64,000 bases of DNA from Symbiodinium natans (taxonomy: Eukaryota; Sar; Dinophyceae; Suessiales; Symbiodiniaceae): contig CAJNDS010002096.1 in assembly GCA_905221605.1 (NCBI GenBank), positions 491,001 through 555,000 of the forward strand. The letters are read 5' to 3'. Positions 25,319 through 36,569 of the stretch are shown piece after piece. The notes under the pieces are model-generated. The model searched no databases, was not told where the DNA came from, and saw only the letters and a program-made list of their open reading frames with translations. Within the stretch, counting starts at the first letter, position 1. Every line of letters begins with the position of its first letter. A program made the position numbers and the translations under genes.

Positions 25319-28300
25319 ATGGCAAATTTGCCGAGAGCACCCAAGTCACTCAGACTTGTCTGCATTTTTGCTGCCATCGCGGCTTTCTACGTGGGAGCTC
25401 TGTTGCCAAGCTCTGCGTTTGCTTCAAGTGCTCCACAGAAGCTCACCAGGCTACCTCGTCAGCAAACTGCACGTCAAGCAGGATCCGAAGAGACGGCAGT
25501 GGTCGCAGCTGCGGATGCTGCGGCTTCACCACTGCTAGCGCCGCTCAAAGTTGCTAGTCTTGGCATGGGCTTGCTGAAGCCCATTTTCGCTGCTGAAGCC
25601 AGGCTTCAGGCACTAATCTATGACGAGGCAGAAATACGCGCCAAGATTCAGGAAGAAGTAAAGTCTGCCCCTGTCGTGGTCTACAGCTATGGTCTGTCCC
25701 CGTTCTGTACAGAGGCAACAAAGCTCCTAGACTCAGTTGGGGCCCAGTACAAAGAAGTCCAGCTGGCTCCAGAGTGGTTCCTGATGGTTGGGGAGAGCGC
25801 TGCCAAGCGTGCAGAGCTGGGGGCCATGTATGGTCGAGGCTCGCCCGCCAAAGTTGCAACGCAGCAACGCAGCAAGGGTGAGTAAGAGATGCACTTCAGA
25901 GTCGGTTGCATCACTAAGGAACGAGTATGCCGCATATCTTTGTCGGCGGTGAGAGCATTGGCGGCTTGATGGAAGGACATGTCTTTGGTACAGTTGTTGC
26001 TAACGCAGTGGGCAATGTATGGCGAGGTCACGCGAGGTCAACCGAAAACAGTGGGATTATCGATCGCGACGTCCCCTGAAAACAAGTCAGACCTGACCTT
26101 AATTCGTGTGGGGCCAGAGAGAGGGATGAGTAGATATTCCCTCAATTGCTGCGTCAAGAACGCCTTACTTCAATGGCCATCACGAACAAACTTCGTGCTC
26201 TCTCCTCTCGGTTTAAGGCACTGCCCCCAAAACCTCCCTACTTCAATGAAGTCGGTCTTGTTCTCCTCCTTGAGGGCTGCAAGCAGACACACCGCTTAAA
26301 AACGCCCTTCTTCAGTGAAGCTTCTTTTCTCCTGTAGGGTTGAAGGGAACCAATCCGCCGCAGATGGGAGGATTCGAGCCAAGGACCGTGAGATCAGAGA
26401 CAGAAAGGTTTTGAGCCCAGGCCCCCAAGGGGTTCTAGAAAGTCGGAGGGCCTTGAAGCCCTTCATCTCCTGATGAAGTAAAGGGGAGCTTTGGGGGAGC
26501 CCACAAACGCACTAGTTCAATGAATCTGCCCCTTCTTTCCTCCTTTAGGGCGGCAAGGATGCAGGGTTTTGAGGCCTTCGTAAGAGCCGTCTGTTTTGTG
26601 ATTTATGTTTTTCCGTCGTTTTTTGTTTTTTCTCTCTATCCATCTCTTTCGCTCTCGCTCTCTCTCTCTCTCTCTCCGCCTCTCTTCCTTTCTTTGTTTC
26701 ATCATTATTTTCGTTCATTCTTTCTTCTTCTTGTTTTTCCCCACATCTTTGTGTGGGGTTCTTACTTTTTGGGCTGTCCCGCCTCCTCCCTCCTCCTCCT
26801 CCTCCCTCCTCCTCCCTCCTCCTCCTCCTCCCTCCTCCTCCTCCCTCCTCCTGACTGACCATGACTCGCCAACGCACCACACCTGACTGACACCCACACC
26901 ATGACCGACCATGACTGCACCACACCTGACTGACTGACACACACACACACACCATGACTGACCATGACTCGCCAACGCACCACACACCATACACACACCA
27001 TGACTGACCACACCACACACCACACAGACACCATGACTGACCATGACTCACCAACGCACCACATGACTCGCCAACGCACCACACACCATGTTACCACGCT
27101 ATGCACCAACGCGCCAGACACCATGACTGACACAGACACCATGACTCACACCATTCACAATGCGCCATCTTACCACGCCAGGCGCGACACAGGTGTCGTT
27201 TGTGCTGGCAGGCGCAGCATTTAGGGGCCTGGACCGGTAACTCGCGCACCTCGGGGCCGCGCGAAACGTTGGCAGGCGCGACACAGGTGTCGTTTGTGCT
27301 GGCAGGTGCAACATTTAGGGGCCCTGGACGGGTGCCGCGCGCCTGCCTTCGGGAACGTTGGCAGGCGCGACACAGGTGTCGTTTGTGCTGGCAGGCGCAG
27401 CATTTATCAGGGGCAAACCGATCAGGACGGCGTATGGGGGCGGATGGCACACAGCCTTCGGCAAAGGCCGTCGAACCCCCCTAGCCTTCGTCGAAACCCT
27501 TGGCCTTCGTCGAACCCCCCTCCCGGCCCTTGTGGCCTTCGTCGAACCTCCGGCCTTCATTTAGCCTTCGTCGAACCCTCGCGTTTTTTTTCGGGCTTTG
27601 TCTTGGCCTTTTGTATCGGCCTTCGTCAAACCCCCTCCCCCTTCGTCGAACCTCTCGGCCTTCGTCGAACCTTCGCCCGGCCCCCCGGCCTTCGTCGAAC
27701 TTCGCCTCGGCCCGTTGGTGTCCCGAGTCTTCGTCGAAGTTTGCCGGCCATCCTGCTCTTCGGCCATCCTGATGTGTTTTCCCCTTAATTTAGGGGCCTG
27801 GGACGGGTGCCACGCGCACCTTCGGGAACGTTGGCAGGCGCGACATTTAGGGGCCCTGGACCTGTGAAACGTTGGCAGGCGCGACACAGGTGTCGTTTGT
27901 GGCAGCATTTAGGGGCCCTGGACCGGTGCCGCGCGCGCCTTCGTGGAACATTGGCAGGCACGACACAGGTGTCGTTTGTGTACCCAGACGAAGCTGACCA
28001 CTGGCATCCGTGCTACAATAATATTGTAGCACGGGTGCCAGTGGTCAATCTCCGACTCGTGTGGAGAAGCGAAAGAAGCTGCGATTTGCCACTAACACTT
28101 TTGCATCCTGCACCCATCAAGCTTGCGTACCGCGCCAGGATTACAGAGTGATGAGAGAACACTCATTGCACATTGCAACATTTCTCAGGCGCGACCCAGG
28201 TGTCCCTTGTGCTGGCAGGCGCAGCGTGTCGGGGTCCTGGACCGGCGGCCGGCGCCTTGTAGATGAGACTCAGACTCGGCTTCAAACTTCCCTTTTTGCC

Positions 28301-29378
28301 TGCGATAAGTGTACCGTGACAGGTCTCCCCATCTCGCTCACGACACGGTGGATCTCTGCCGTGACAAGTGCAAAAGATCTCGCTGAAAATCCGCTTGCCG
28401 GTGTGACAAACGAACCCGAAACTCTTCAATGCTCTCAAGCCCGAAGCTGTCGCCCTGAATCCCACACCTGCGCGCTACTACAACAGCGGCCGAAGAACAC
28501 AACTCACACTCACTCTCTCATTCACTCAGACTCACGCAATCACTCACTTACGCACTCACTCACACTCAGCACTCGCTCGCTAACTCGCTCACTCTCTCAC
28601 CCTCTCACTCACATTCACTTATACAGTCTTTGCGAATAGATAACTTTGCATGTGGGGGTTATCCGGTCCTTGAATTGGTCTCTCTCGCTCTCACACTCTC
28701 TTCGTCCTCGCTCCCTCCCCTCCCCCTCCCTCGCCTCCCTCCCCTCCCTCCCCTCCCGCCCCTCCCTCCCCTCCATCCCCCTCCCCCTCCCCTCTCCCTC
28801 CCCTACCCTCTCCCTCCACCTCCCTACCTCCCTCCACCTCCCTCCACCTCCCTCCACCTCCCTACCTCCCTACCTCCCTCCACCTGCCTCCACCTCCCTC
28901 CACCTCCCTCCACCTCCCTCCACCTCCCTCCACCTCCCCGCCTCCCTGCCTCCCCACCTCCCTACCTCCCTACCTCCCTACCTCCCTACCTCCCTACCTC
29001 CCTACCTCCCTACCTCCCTACCTCCCTACCTCCCTACCTCCCTACCTCCCTACCTCCCAACCTGCCTTCCCTGCCTCCCTCCTCCCTCCCGCCCCCTCCT
29101 TCCCTCCTTCCCACCTCCCTCAGCAAAGCAGAGCAAACGTCCCGACGTGACCTCTGATATTTGCGAATTTGGCAATGCGACCCGACGCGACCTGTAATTT
29201 GCTGTCAAGCCGGCAGCTTTGTGCAGGACCTGGCCTGGTTCCACTTTACGAATCAGGTGAGCTCATGACCAAGTTACGGGCTGCAGGTGCTCTTCCCAGC
29301 CAGGACATGAAGCATAATTGTGTCTCGCCATCAGGGGGCTCTCGTGATGATGCTGATGCATTGGCACAAGAACGTTGA
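25319..29378 (+). CDS. plastid-type glutaredoxin-like protein, three exons
   Basis: Proposed exons 25319-25835, 25919-25975 and 29227-29378 give a 241-residue protein in frame throughout. The N-terminus has a hydrophobic segment (about residues 12-35, LRLVCIFAAIAAFYVGALL) followed by FASSAP and an Ala/Ser/Arg-rich stretch, as in the two-part plastid presequences of dinoflagellates. The glutaredoxin fold follows: VVVYSYGLSPFCTEATKLL (beta-1 and active-site helix), EWFLMVG, then across intron 1 RTSMPHIFVGGESIGG (the cis-Pro TxP loop and GG glutathione-binding turn), and in exon 3 LVPLYESGELMTKLRAAGAL (C-terminal helix). The active site is SPFC: the usual N-terminal, catalytic Cys is Ser. Both introns fit best as GA...AG (25836-25918 and 25976-29226). 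For intron 1 a GT...AG junction (donor near 25879, same acceptor) also stays in frame and would insert PAKVATQQRSKG. Function in glutathione-linked redox or iron-sulfur handling is inferred. Confidence 0.85.
26643..26851. repeat. polypyrimidine tract: (CT)n then (TCC)n
   Basis: CT run at about 26643-26696 and TCC/CTCC run at about 26781-26851, both inside glutaredoxin intron 2. The long Gly/Arg/Glu-rich - strand frames over it are artefacts of the repeat. Confidence 0.9.
26858..27165. repeat. minisatellite of CCATGACTGACCA / CACCACAC words
   Basis: About 300 bp of irregular copies of 'accatgactgaccatgactc' and 'gccaacgcaccacac'. In intron 2 of the glutaredoxin gene. No coding sense. Confidence 0.85.
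27452..27740. repeat. CCTTCGTCGAACC minisatellite
   Basis: At least twelve imperfect copies of CCTTCGTCGAACC with variable C/G-rich spacers, embedded in the 90-bp repeat array. Confidence 0.9.
27995..28047. repeat. 53-bp near-perfect palindrome
   Basis: Two 25-nt arms (27995-28019 and 28023-28047) are reverse complements with one mismatch, which in RNA is a G-U pair, around a 3-nt loop AAT. The left arm starts TGACCACTGGCATCCGTGCT. It is single-copy in the window, adjoins the last full copy of the 90-bp repeat, and lies inside glutaredoxin intron 2, so it would fold as a strong hairpin in the pre-mRNA. Confidence 0.9.
28500..29110. repeat. CACTCA run and long CCTCCCTA/CCTCCA minisatellite
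   Basis: A CACTCAC-type run (28500-28620) is followed, after about 70 bp, by about 400 bp of CCTCCCTA and CCTCCACCTC units (28700-29110). The 175- and 183-codon Pro/Ser-rich frames across it follow from the repeat and are not genes. Intron 2 of the glutaredoxin gene. Confidence 0.95.
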
Positions 29379-29816
29379 CTCCAAACAGTCTTGAACGTCG
29401 TGTACCTTGCTTGAGCGTGTCAAAGCCATCATAAGTCAGGGTGAAGCATGTTTTGCAGGAAGCCGAACCCCAAACCTTCGACTGAAACCCGAAACTAAAC
29501 CTTGAGCCCGCCTGTGCGAGAGCGAGCGGTGAAAGTGTTGGGACAAGTTATCAGTCTGCAAGCCATGTGCACTCCTAAACACTCAACCCTCGAACCTGAA
29601 CCCCAAGCCAAATTAAACTAGCATCCTACCAAGAGGTTTTAGAGTCTCGGCTGGCTACAGTACTGAATAAGCAGCAACGAGTGACCAGTGATGGTGCTCA
29701 ACATGACCACCAGCCCTTCAAGTCTCAAGCCTAGACGGCCTGGGAGTTTCGACGGGGGGCCATCCAGATCAGCAAGGGTGGACCGTCACACACCGTAACC
29801 CCTTTCAAAGAGGTGG

Positions 29817-29831
29817 GGGGGGGGGGGGGGG
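29817..29831. repeat. poly-G tract
   Basis: Fifteen-base G run between the glutaredoxin and desaturase genes. Confidence 0.9.
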
Positions 29832-30350
29832 AGCTGCACATTATCGCTCGCTACAGAGGCCCCACCGTTTTGCTGATTGTGTCGCTCCCGTCCGGTTGGG
29901 CACTTCAGTTAAGGGCACTTCTCGAGAGTCCTTCGGTCCATTCACGTTGAACCTGAGATTCAGGAAACCACATGGCAGCTAGCAGAATCTATCCTCTTTG
30001 ACATTCCTCGGCTCTTCAACTTCAGAGTCTCACTGAATGCTCAGCCTGAAGCCTGGCCAGGATCCCATCTCTTCGTTCTTTGGATCGCTCCGGTGATGTC
30101 CCATGACGACCATGATGCAGACTATGCGGCGACATCGCCGAACCTAACGAAGGGCGCAGAGGAATGCAGCATACTTGGACCACACCCCACCTTTCAATTT
30201 TCGGTGACTTATGATTTTCGCACGTCTTCAAGACTGTCCACAAAAAGGCGATTGCCTGATTAATGAGAGACTGCTTGACCAGTCGCTGTTGGAAAAGGTT
30301 GCTGAAGCTTTGCTGAGTATTTGTGTTCCTTGCTCATCTTGCTCTGCAAG

Positions 30351-33300
30351 TCTGGGCTGGACTCCAAGCATCTCGTCCAGGTGCTCTTTCAGATCTTTAT
30401 GGCGTGGTCGGAGCCTCTGAAGTTCTTGGACGGTCGGCGGTAGCCATGGAGACGCAGATTCTTTTGGAGGTTAAGACTGACTAAGGCTGACACTTGAGTG
30501 GAGGCTTCCCTCATTGCTTCTGGCACTTTACGTGCCGATCGCAGATGCTGCCCCTGTGGGCCCCGTCGTTTGTCAGGAGGTCAACAGGCATCTGCATGGA
30601 ATTGTTGAGGTGGTCGGTGCGACAGCGAACCACTCCCTCTTCCTTGCAATCCACGAGTTGGTTCTTCGGCAACAGTTGTGACAGCGAACTCAACGTTTAC
30701 CCTAGTTGTAACAATTGGGTACCGAATGTTTGTGAGCTGCTTAATGTGCTGAGGCTCACAACCTCGGGGCTACCACGTGCTCTAGCTCAGACTGTGGACG
30801 TGAGACCTACCACTCGATCTTCATCATGACGTGCCCAAGGACTTGGGGGAACAAGCTTATATCGCTTTTGGCCAACTTGCCAATAGCCGTACCCTCAGTA
30901 TCACTCACAATCACTCACAGTTGCCCTGTGGTGAAAAGGGTTTTCGACACCAGAAGGAGCATTAGACACTTGCCCTCGGAAAAGTGCATGTGTGTGTGTT
31001 GCCATCTAATGGTCGTTCATTCGGCTCGAAGCAGGCTCGAACGTGAGCGCCGCTTGTGGTCGCAAACACAATGACGTCTCATCATACCATCAGCCATCAC
31101 GGCGGAATCCCGATTGACCATGAACCCTTCTGCTGCATGCGGGAAAGCTTGAAAACCGAAAAGGGGTGGTACAGCATGGCCGTCAAATCTCCACGGAAAT
31201 ATTCAACCCAAAAGCAAAGAAGAAAAGCAAACGGCATGAGGTCATGAGTGTACGCACATGCTAGTGTTAGCAAACAGGAGGAGTGCGAAATCGGTATACA
31301 GAAAAATGCGCCTGAAATCGCGGCTTGCCAAAACGTCAAACATTCCTGCATCAAGATAGTCCGCTCTTACTTTACATTAGCTTGCCTTGATTCATCAGAA
31401 TCTGAATCATTGAAGGGATGTGATGCGCAAGCGGAGAAATTCCTCGATGAATCCAGCGTTCGAAGCCGAGCAGCGCCGTTTGGTGTGTACCCACACCTCC
31501 ATAACATCAAGCAACCTTCAAAGCCAGCTCGCACAACACAGCTTGAACTTGGACGTTCCACGTTTGCATGCTCAGTGCTGAGCACGTTGCAACATGAGGA
31601 ACCCCATGTTTCCCCCATGAAGTTGCAACGTTAGAAACCGTTAGAAACCGTTAGAATAGGTTCATGTTCTTAGCCTTGACTGACAGATGATGACAGATGT
31701 CTAGGCCATCCCATACGCCATCAACTTCAAGCCGTGGCGGCCTCGGCTTTTGCCTGGAACGGTTCAGCACAGCACTACAAAGGTGATCAAAGGTGACAAA
31801 GCCTTCGTAGTCAGACCCAAGCTTTGAGGTATCACATGGAGAGCTGCTGACCTGTTTTCCGTGAATAAATTCCTGTCATCTCAATAATCGTATCGAACGC
31901 TCATACAGTTACAGCGTACTGAATCATGGTGCGAAGTTTTTTTGTGGCAGCCACAAAACATTCATCAAAAGATGCTAGATATCTATAAAGTGTATCATCG
32001 TTCTCTGCCAGGCACCACCGATACCAGGGCCAGGACGGAGTGGACACAGACGTCCCAACCCGCTTGGAAGGGCGTCTTGGTGTGTGGACAAAATGTACGT
32101 GGTCTCTAACAATATTTTTTAGACTCGAGTCTACTGCAGCCAGTCTACGTGCTCAGACTTGCAAAGCCAAGGTGGTTTTTGACCGACACCTCTACCTGCT
32201 ACCTGGACCGCACCTGCCGCAAGGCCAGGCACAAAATGTGTGTGTGAGAGAGAGTGAGCGAAGGTGTTTACATGTCGACTCAGAGAACTGACGGGCTTGA
32301 CGAAAAGTTCTCAAAAGCCAAGTGCCTTCGTTCATCATGTGCAAGACAAGTCGCGCAATGCAAAAAGATCGAAAAGTCCAGAGAGGCCGTAGCTGAACCA
32401 GCCGAATCAGTCCCAGCAGGCTGTGTTCATGTTCTTGCAGATCTTCTTCTATGCGTGCTGCACACAGTACAACGGCAGAATGTGGCAAAGTGTGGCAGCA
32501 TCCATCAGCAGCTATCTACTGACATCAAGCACAGCAAGTGGCAGAGGCTTCGACCGACCTTCGTAAAGCCATCTCTTGTTGCAGCCGACGATGCGCACTT
32601 AGGGCCTGTGTTTGGCAGACTGGCTTTGCTGCGCCTTCAATACATGTTGCCGATTATCCAAGGCTTGGATGATTGTAAATTACATCGTGCAGTTTTCGCG
32701 TGCCCCTCACTTTCCTGAAGAAGCCATTCGTGCATATTGCACGTGGTGCGCAGTCTGAGAGTGGTCATGTGCATGCTGCCGATGTTGTCGTCTGGTACCC
32801 CTTTCAAGGTTCGACGGCTTGATGGTGTACCTGTTCGGTCCGAAGGCTCGATCCCGAACATCCCAAAACATAATACTGGGCGATGTGCGGCATAAGTGTA
32901 GGCAAGGATCCGAGCATTTTCGCATATTTGTGCTTTGCTTCATGGGCCCTGGGCGTCTTCCGAGCATCCGAGTGCAGAGACCAAGGTCATGGTCTGGTTT
33001 CTAGGATCCTCTTTCCTTGCCGGATCGCCGGAGCCTTACAATTGCCTTGTACCGACAGGATGGCTGTAGTACATTGGAACCACGACGAAACCAAGAAGCC
33101 ATTCCAGCAGAGGGTTCTAATTTTAACGCTACGCGACCCGCCTCGGCCCGGCCCAGCGCATCCGCGTGAGCATGGTGATTCCGCAGCGCCCAAGTCGCTG
33201 GACCCCAAGCAATAAGGGTTGGGTTTAGGGTTTAGGGTTCCGGGTTTATGGTTTATTAACAATGGTTTATGGTTTGGGGTTTAGGGTTCAGGGTTAGTTA

Positions 33301-36300
33301 AGGGTTGAGGGCTTAGGGCTCAAGGTTCACGGTTTGGGGTTTGCCAAACCCTGGGTCGGGGCGGCGGGAGGGGGGGCCAGAGGGAGGGCGGGGGGCAGGG
33401 GGGGGGGGGGGGGGGGGGGGGGGGGTGGCAGGTGGGGCAGGTTTTGACAACCTATACCTTCGGCCCGAGACCTCAACGGATCAGGAGCGAGGGCCACCAC
33501 CAATCACTAGCATCAGCAGCGACTCTTTATCAAAGGGGGCACAGCATAGATGGCATAGACAGCGTAGATTGTTCACGCGTTGCAGTGAGGGGCCACCCGG
33601 GTGCAGGCTGCATCTCAATGATCCCTTTGTGGTCCCTGCATGGTCCAGGGCTTTCCCCAGCACCCAAGGGCCAGGCTGGAACCAGACCAGCTGTATTATT
33701 TATGTTCGGTGCGCGTTTGTTGATGCGCTTTGACACGAAACCCATGAAGCGACCCTGCACGAGCACCATCGTATGCATTGCGTTGCCTTGTAGCAGGGCC
33801 AGCAGCCCATGGCCACAAGCTGCAACTGCTTAAGGGAGCCCCCTCCTCTAGGAATGCTCAGGGACGCTTTAAAGCTTGCTGACAGACGAGAGGAGTCTTG
33901 GAAATTCTTAGAGGTCCTGCGAAAGCCTCGCACAAACACGAGGAGACAACGATATGGCCCTACACCTGGACTCTTGCCATGTAAAGCCTTTCCTCAGTTC
34001 TCTGTGCCTCCCCAATGCTGAACAAAAAATTGAACACGGTCAGGTACTATCAGAAGGCTAGATAGTTCCTAGGCGCTCGCAGAGCCGGGGTGCAACAATA
34101 TTGCAAGCAACTGCATCTCATGGTAGATCCTTGGATACTCCGCAGTACGTGGTCCTTTTCAGATGTATTGAGGATTCATCCGACAGCCGGCCATTTCATT
34201 GCCGAGCACTACGTGATGGATGGTATTCCCCTTGTCAGAAGAGCATTTGTTGTCATAGTGGCACCTTAGACGGTTTGCAAAGTAGGTCAAGCACGACATG
34301 AGCTGACAGGTTTCACGGAGACGTATTCCTACTACGGGCCCTTGAACCTGTTGACTTACAATGCGCTGCCCTCGGTGGACAGGTCCTTGGGTGGTTTTGA
34401 AGTGTGCCTTAGGGCTGTCGCCGCAATTGCAGGTTGGCTACCACAACGAGCACCACGACTTCCCGAACGTGGCGTGGGGCAACCTCCCAAAGGCGCCTCC
34501 ACCAAGCCTCCGGAGTTATCCAGTACTGCCATTATGTGGAGAGATGTGGAGGGACTGTAGCGACTGGAACGGCTAAAGCATCTTTTGGAAAGAGTTTGCT
34601 TTCGCGCTTTCTTCACGAGAGCGCCTGGCAATCTATGAACTTCTGAACGAGATGCATGCACTGCACCATCTACAGGTAGTGACTCAGAACTCGACAAAGC
34701 TTCAACCGATAAGTGGCCTGTCAGTGTGCTCTGATCTATCTGATTTTTGCTTCAACCTTTTGGTTAGGTGAACACAGGCTGAACAGGATTCATCTGCAGA
34801 ATTTAGCCAAATGAAGCGCGGGGGCATCCTGTCGAATTTGATTCAGGACCCGAGCATCAAAGGGAGCCTCATTTACGGTTGGGCGATTTCACTCGGACTG
34901 GCATCTTATAGCATGAAACATAGTGAAGCACTAATTTTTGCAAAGTCTGTACAGGCCATCGATGAACGTCTATGTGACACCCTCAGGCTTGAGGCGAAGT
35001 CTTGGCATGACGTTGGAGTTGCCAGCGCAAGCGCTCACCAAAGGGTCCACTTCGACTGCTGGCCGCTGCTGGCCTCACCCCCTTGTGAAGGTTTCCTCCA
35101 GTTTGTGTCATAGAGGGTGAACAAGCAAGGCCTCGTGTGTGCCAGAGTCTGGTAGGTAAAACGGGCAAGACTTCGTCCCACAGTTTTCCTTTTTCAAGTT
35201 CACGACCAAAAACCCTTCTCAAATTTAGGCTAAAATGAGGAGCTTATGAAGGGCCGCAGGCAATACAATCAATACTAAGAGCCCACGATTTTTTTGCGAA
35301 GTCATGAACCCCGAGGCTGCGATGAAAAACCATGAAAAACCCAAATCTCTGAACTTGGCACATTCGAAAGCTTGTGCACAAACATGCATTTTGCATCAAC
35401 CGTCCGCAGGCTCCTTGAGTCCGGAAAATTTGTGAGCCAAGCCCATTGCTGCGCCGTGATCCGCTATTCAGGATTAGTAGACGCCCAAGGGCCCATCTCA
35501 ACCACGTAACATCAAGGGCTTTTGGACTGGCTTCAGTACTATTTAATGGATTCGTGAAACGAGCGCGCAAAAACCCTTACGAGTTAGTACTGTCAGTGGG
35601 GCTTTTCGCACCTCCGTTGATAATTCCCAAGCTGTTGGCAAGGAATGCATGCAAGGCACAGATGCATGCGAAGTTGGTTCTTTAACTTCAAGGCAAAGGA
35701 TGCGTTGCAAAATGTTCGTGCAAAATCAATTCAGTGTTCTTGCAAGAAAACAAGGCAAAAGCGCAAGCCCAAAACGCAAGGTTACTTAGCAACAGATTGT
35801 GCAAGCTACCCTCCACAGGCCGCGCTGGACAGCCAGCCGAAGGGAAAACAGATGGGAGAAGGCTGGTTGGCCACAACAGCACTGAAACCTCGTGAGCACT
35901 TTGCGCACATTTTCCTGCCGACGCCAACAATCGAGACGTGTCGGAATTCACTTTCCAATGGAAGTCGTCCAGCTTGGTCAGTCATATATACAAATCAGTC
36001 TGAAAAGTCATCTATTGCCCAGCTTGCTACCAGTAAAAGTCTTAAGATCAAGCGGCAGGGCACATGGGCTCATGCCAGTTGTCAAAGGACTGTAACTGAT
36101 GGCGAAATTCGCAGCGCTGAAATGTTGTTGCTGTTGAGTTTTGGAGTGCTTGGTGCTTTGTGTCTTGATCCCTGCTTGGTGCCCCTTTGTTGGTTGCGTC
36201 TTCAGCGGCTCTAACAACAGTATAGCCGTATATAACTTTGAACCATGGGCTCAGGTACGAGACATGGCCCCAGAATTTTACGACGATTTACCCAGATGCA

Positions 36301-36569
36301 ATTCTTGGTTGCCTTCTCAGAAACAATATCTGGAGACTGGCCTGCCATGTGCTTCGGCCAAGCTGCTCCCATGTTCTTGCGCGTTAACAAGAGACCCGAT
36401 GCCGCGTGCGAGGTTCGGCACGCTGCTCAGATACATCTTTGATGACACCATCTCACCGTACAGTCGTGTCAAAAGAAGTGCCAAAAAGAAAGCGCCAGCG
36501 ACTCAATTGCCGATGCTCTTCGGTAGCAGGCTTGCAAGATGGCCGAAGTTGAAACCCATTGACAAGTGA
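30351..36569 (+). CDS. sphingolipid delta-4 desaturase (DEGS family)
   Basis: Membrane di-iron enzyme that makes the 4,5 double bond of (dihydro)ceramide in the ER. Exon calls: 30351-about 30428, 30545-30571, 30610-30660, 30754-30776, 30840-30897, 30939-30958, 32012-about 32087, 32420-32454, 32547-about 32575, 34173-34222, 34310-34362, 34433-34492, 36255-36307 and 36413-36569 (stop TGA). Joined text follows the family in order: NHSLFLAIHELAHN (His box 1), ANLPIAVP, HQKEHHRYQG (box 2), DGVDTDVPTRLEG, FYALRPTFVKP, IHPTAGHFIAEHY, TETYSYYGPLNLLTYN, VGYHNEHHDFPN (box 3), VRDMAPEFYDDLPRCNSW and DDTISPYSRVKR. Donors are GT, GC (30959, 34363, 34493) or possibly GA; acceptors are all AG. Missing: the N-terminus, a piece after LEG, and the region between FVKP and IHP. 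The tail after RVKR is Lys-rich and longer than in animals. Gene identity is firm; the outer exons and the 38- and 41-nt introns are less sure. Confidence 0.9.
33205..33330. repeat. interstitial TTTAGGG-like tract
   Basis: Degenerate GGGTTTAGGG/GGGTTCAGGG/GGTTTATGG units over about 120 bp, in the unresolved part of the desaturase gene. The heptamer matches the plant-type telomere repeat reported for dinoflagellates (established knowledge). Confidence 0.85.
33363..33426. repeat. G-rich tract with 28-nt G run
   Basis: G-rich stretch ending in an uninterrupted run of about 28 G. Likely to form G-quadruplexes and to be error-prone in sequencing. Confidence 0.9.

Larger units (their letters stand above)
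27178..28260. repeat. about 90-bp dispersed/tandem repeat with CGACACAGGTGTCG palindrome
   Basis: Copies at about 27181, 27273, 27361, 27871 and 27950 plus a diverged one at 28187. The core reads GGCAGGCGCGACACAGGTGT, CGTTTGTGCTGGCAGGCGCA, GCATTTAGGGGCC and CTGGACCGG. CGACAC-AG-GTGTCG is a perfect inverted repeat. The first three copies are 88-92 bp apart; then a different minisatellite (27452-27740) interrupts the array. All lie within one intron. Could be a transposon-derived family; no ORF in it. Confidence 0.85.

Noticed and set aside
26545-27142. - strand ORFs rich in Trp/Val/Gly or Arg/Glu
   Set aside because: Produced by the CT/TCC tract and the CCATGACTGACC minisatellite.
28630-29197. 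Pro/Ser/Leu-rich ORFs of 175 and 183 codons
   Set aside because: Translation of the CCTCCCTA minisatellite in different frames; their only real content is part of glutaredoxin exon 3 further on.
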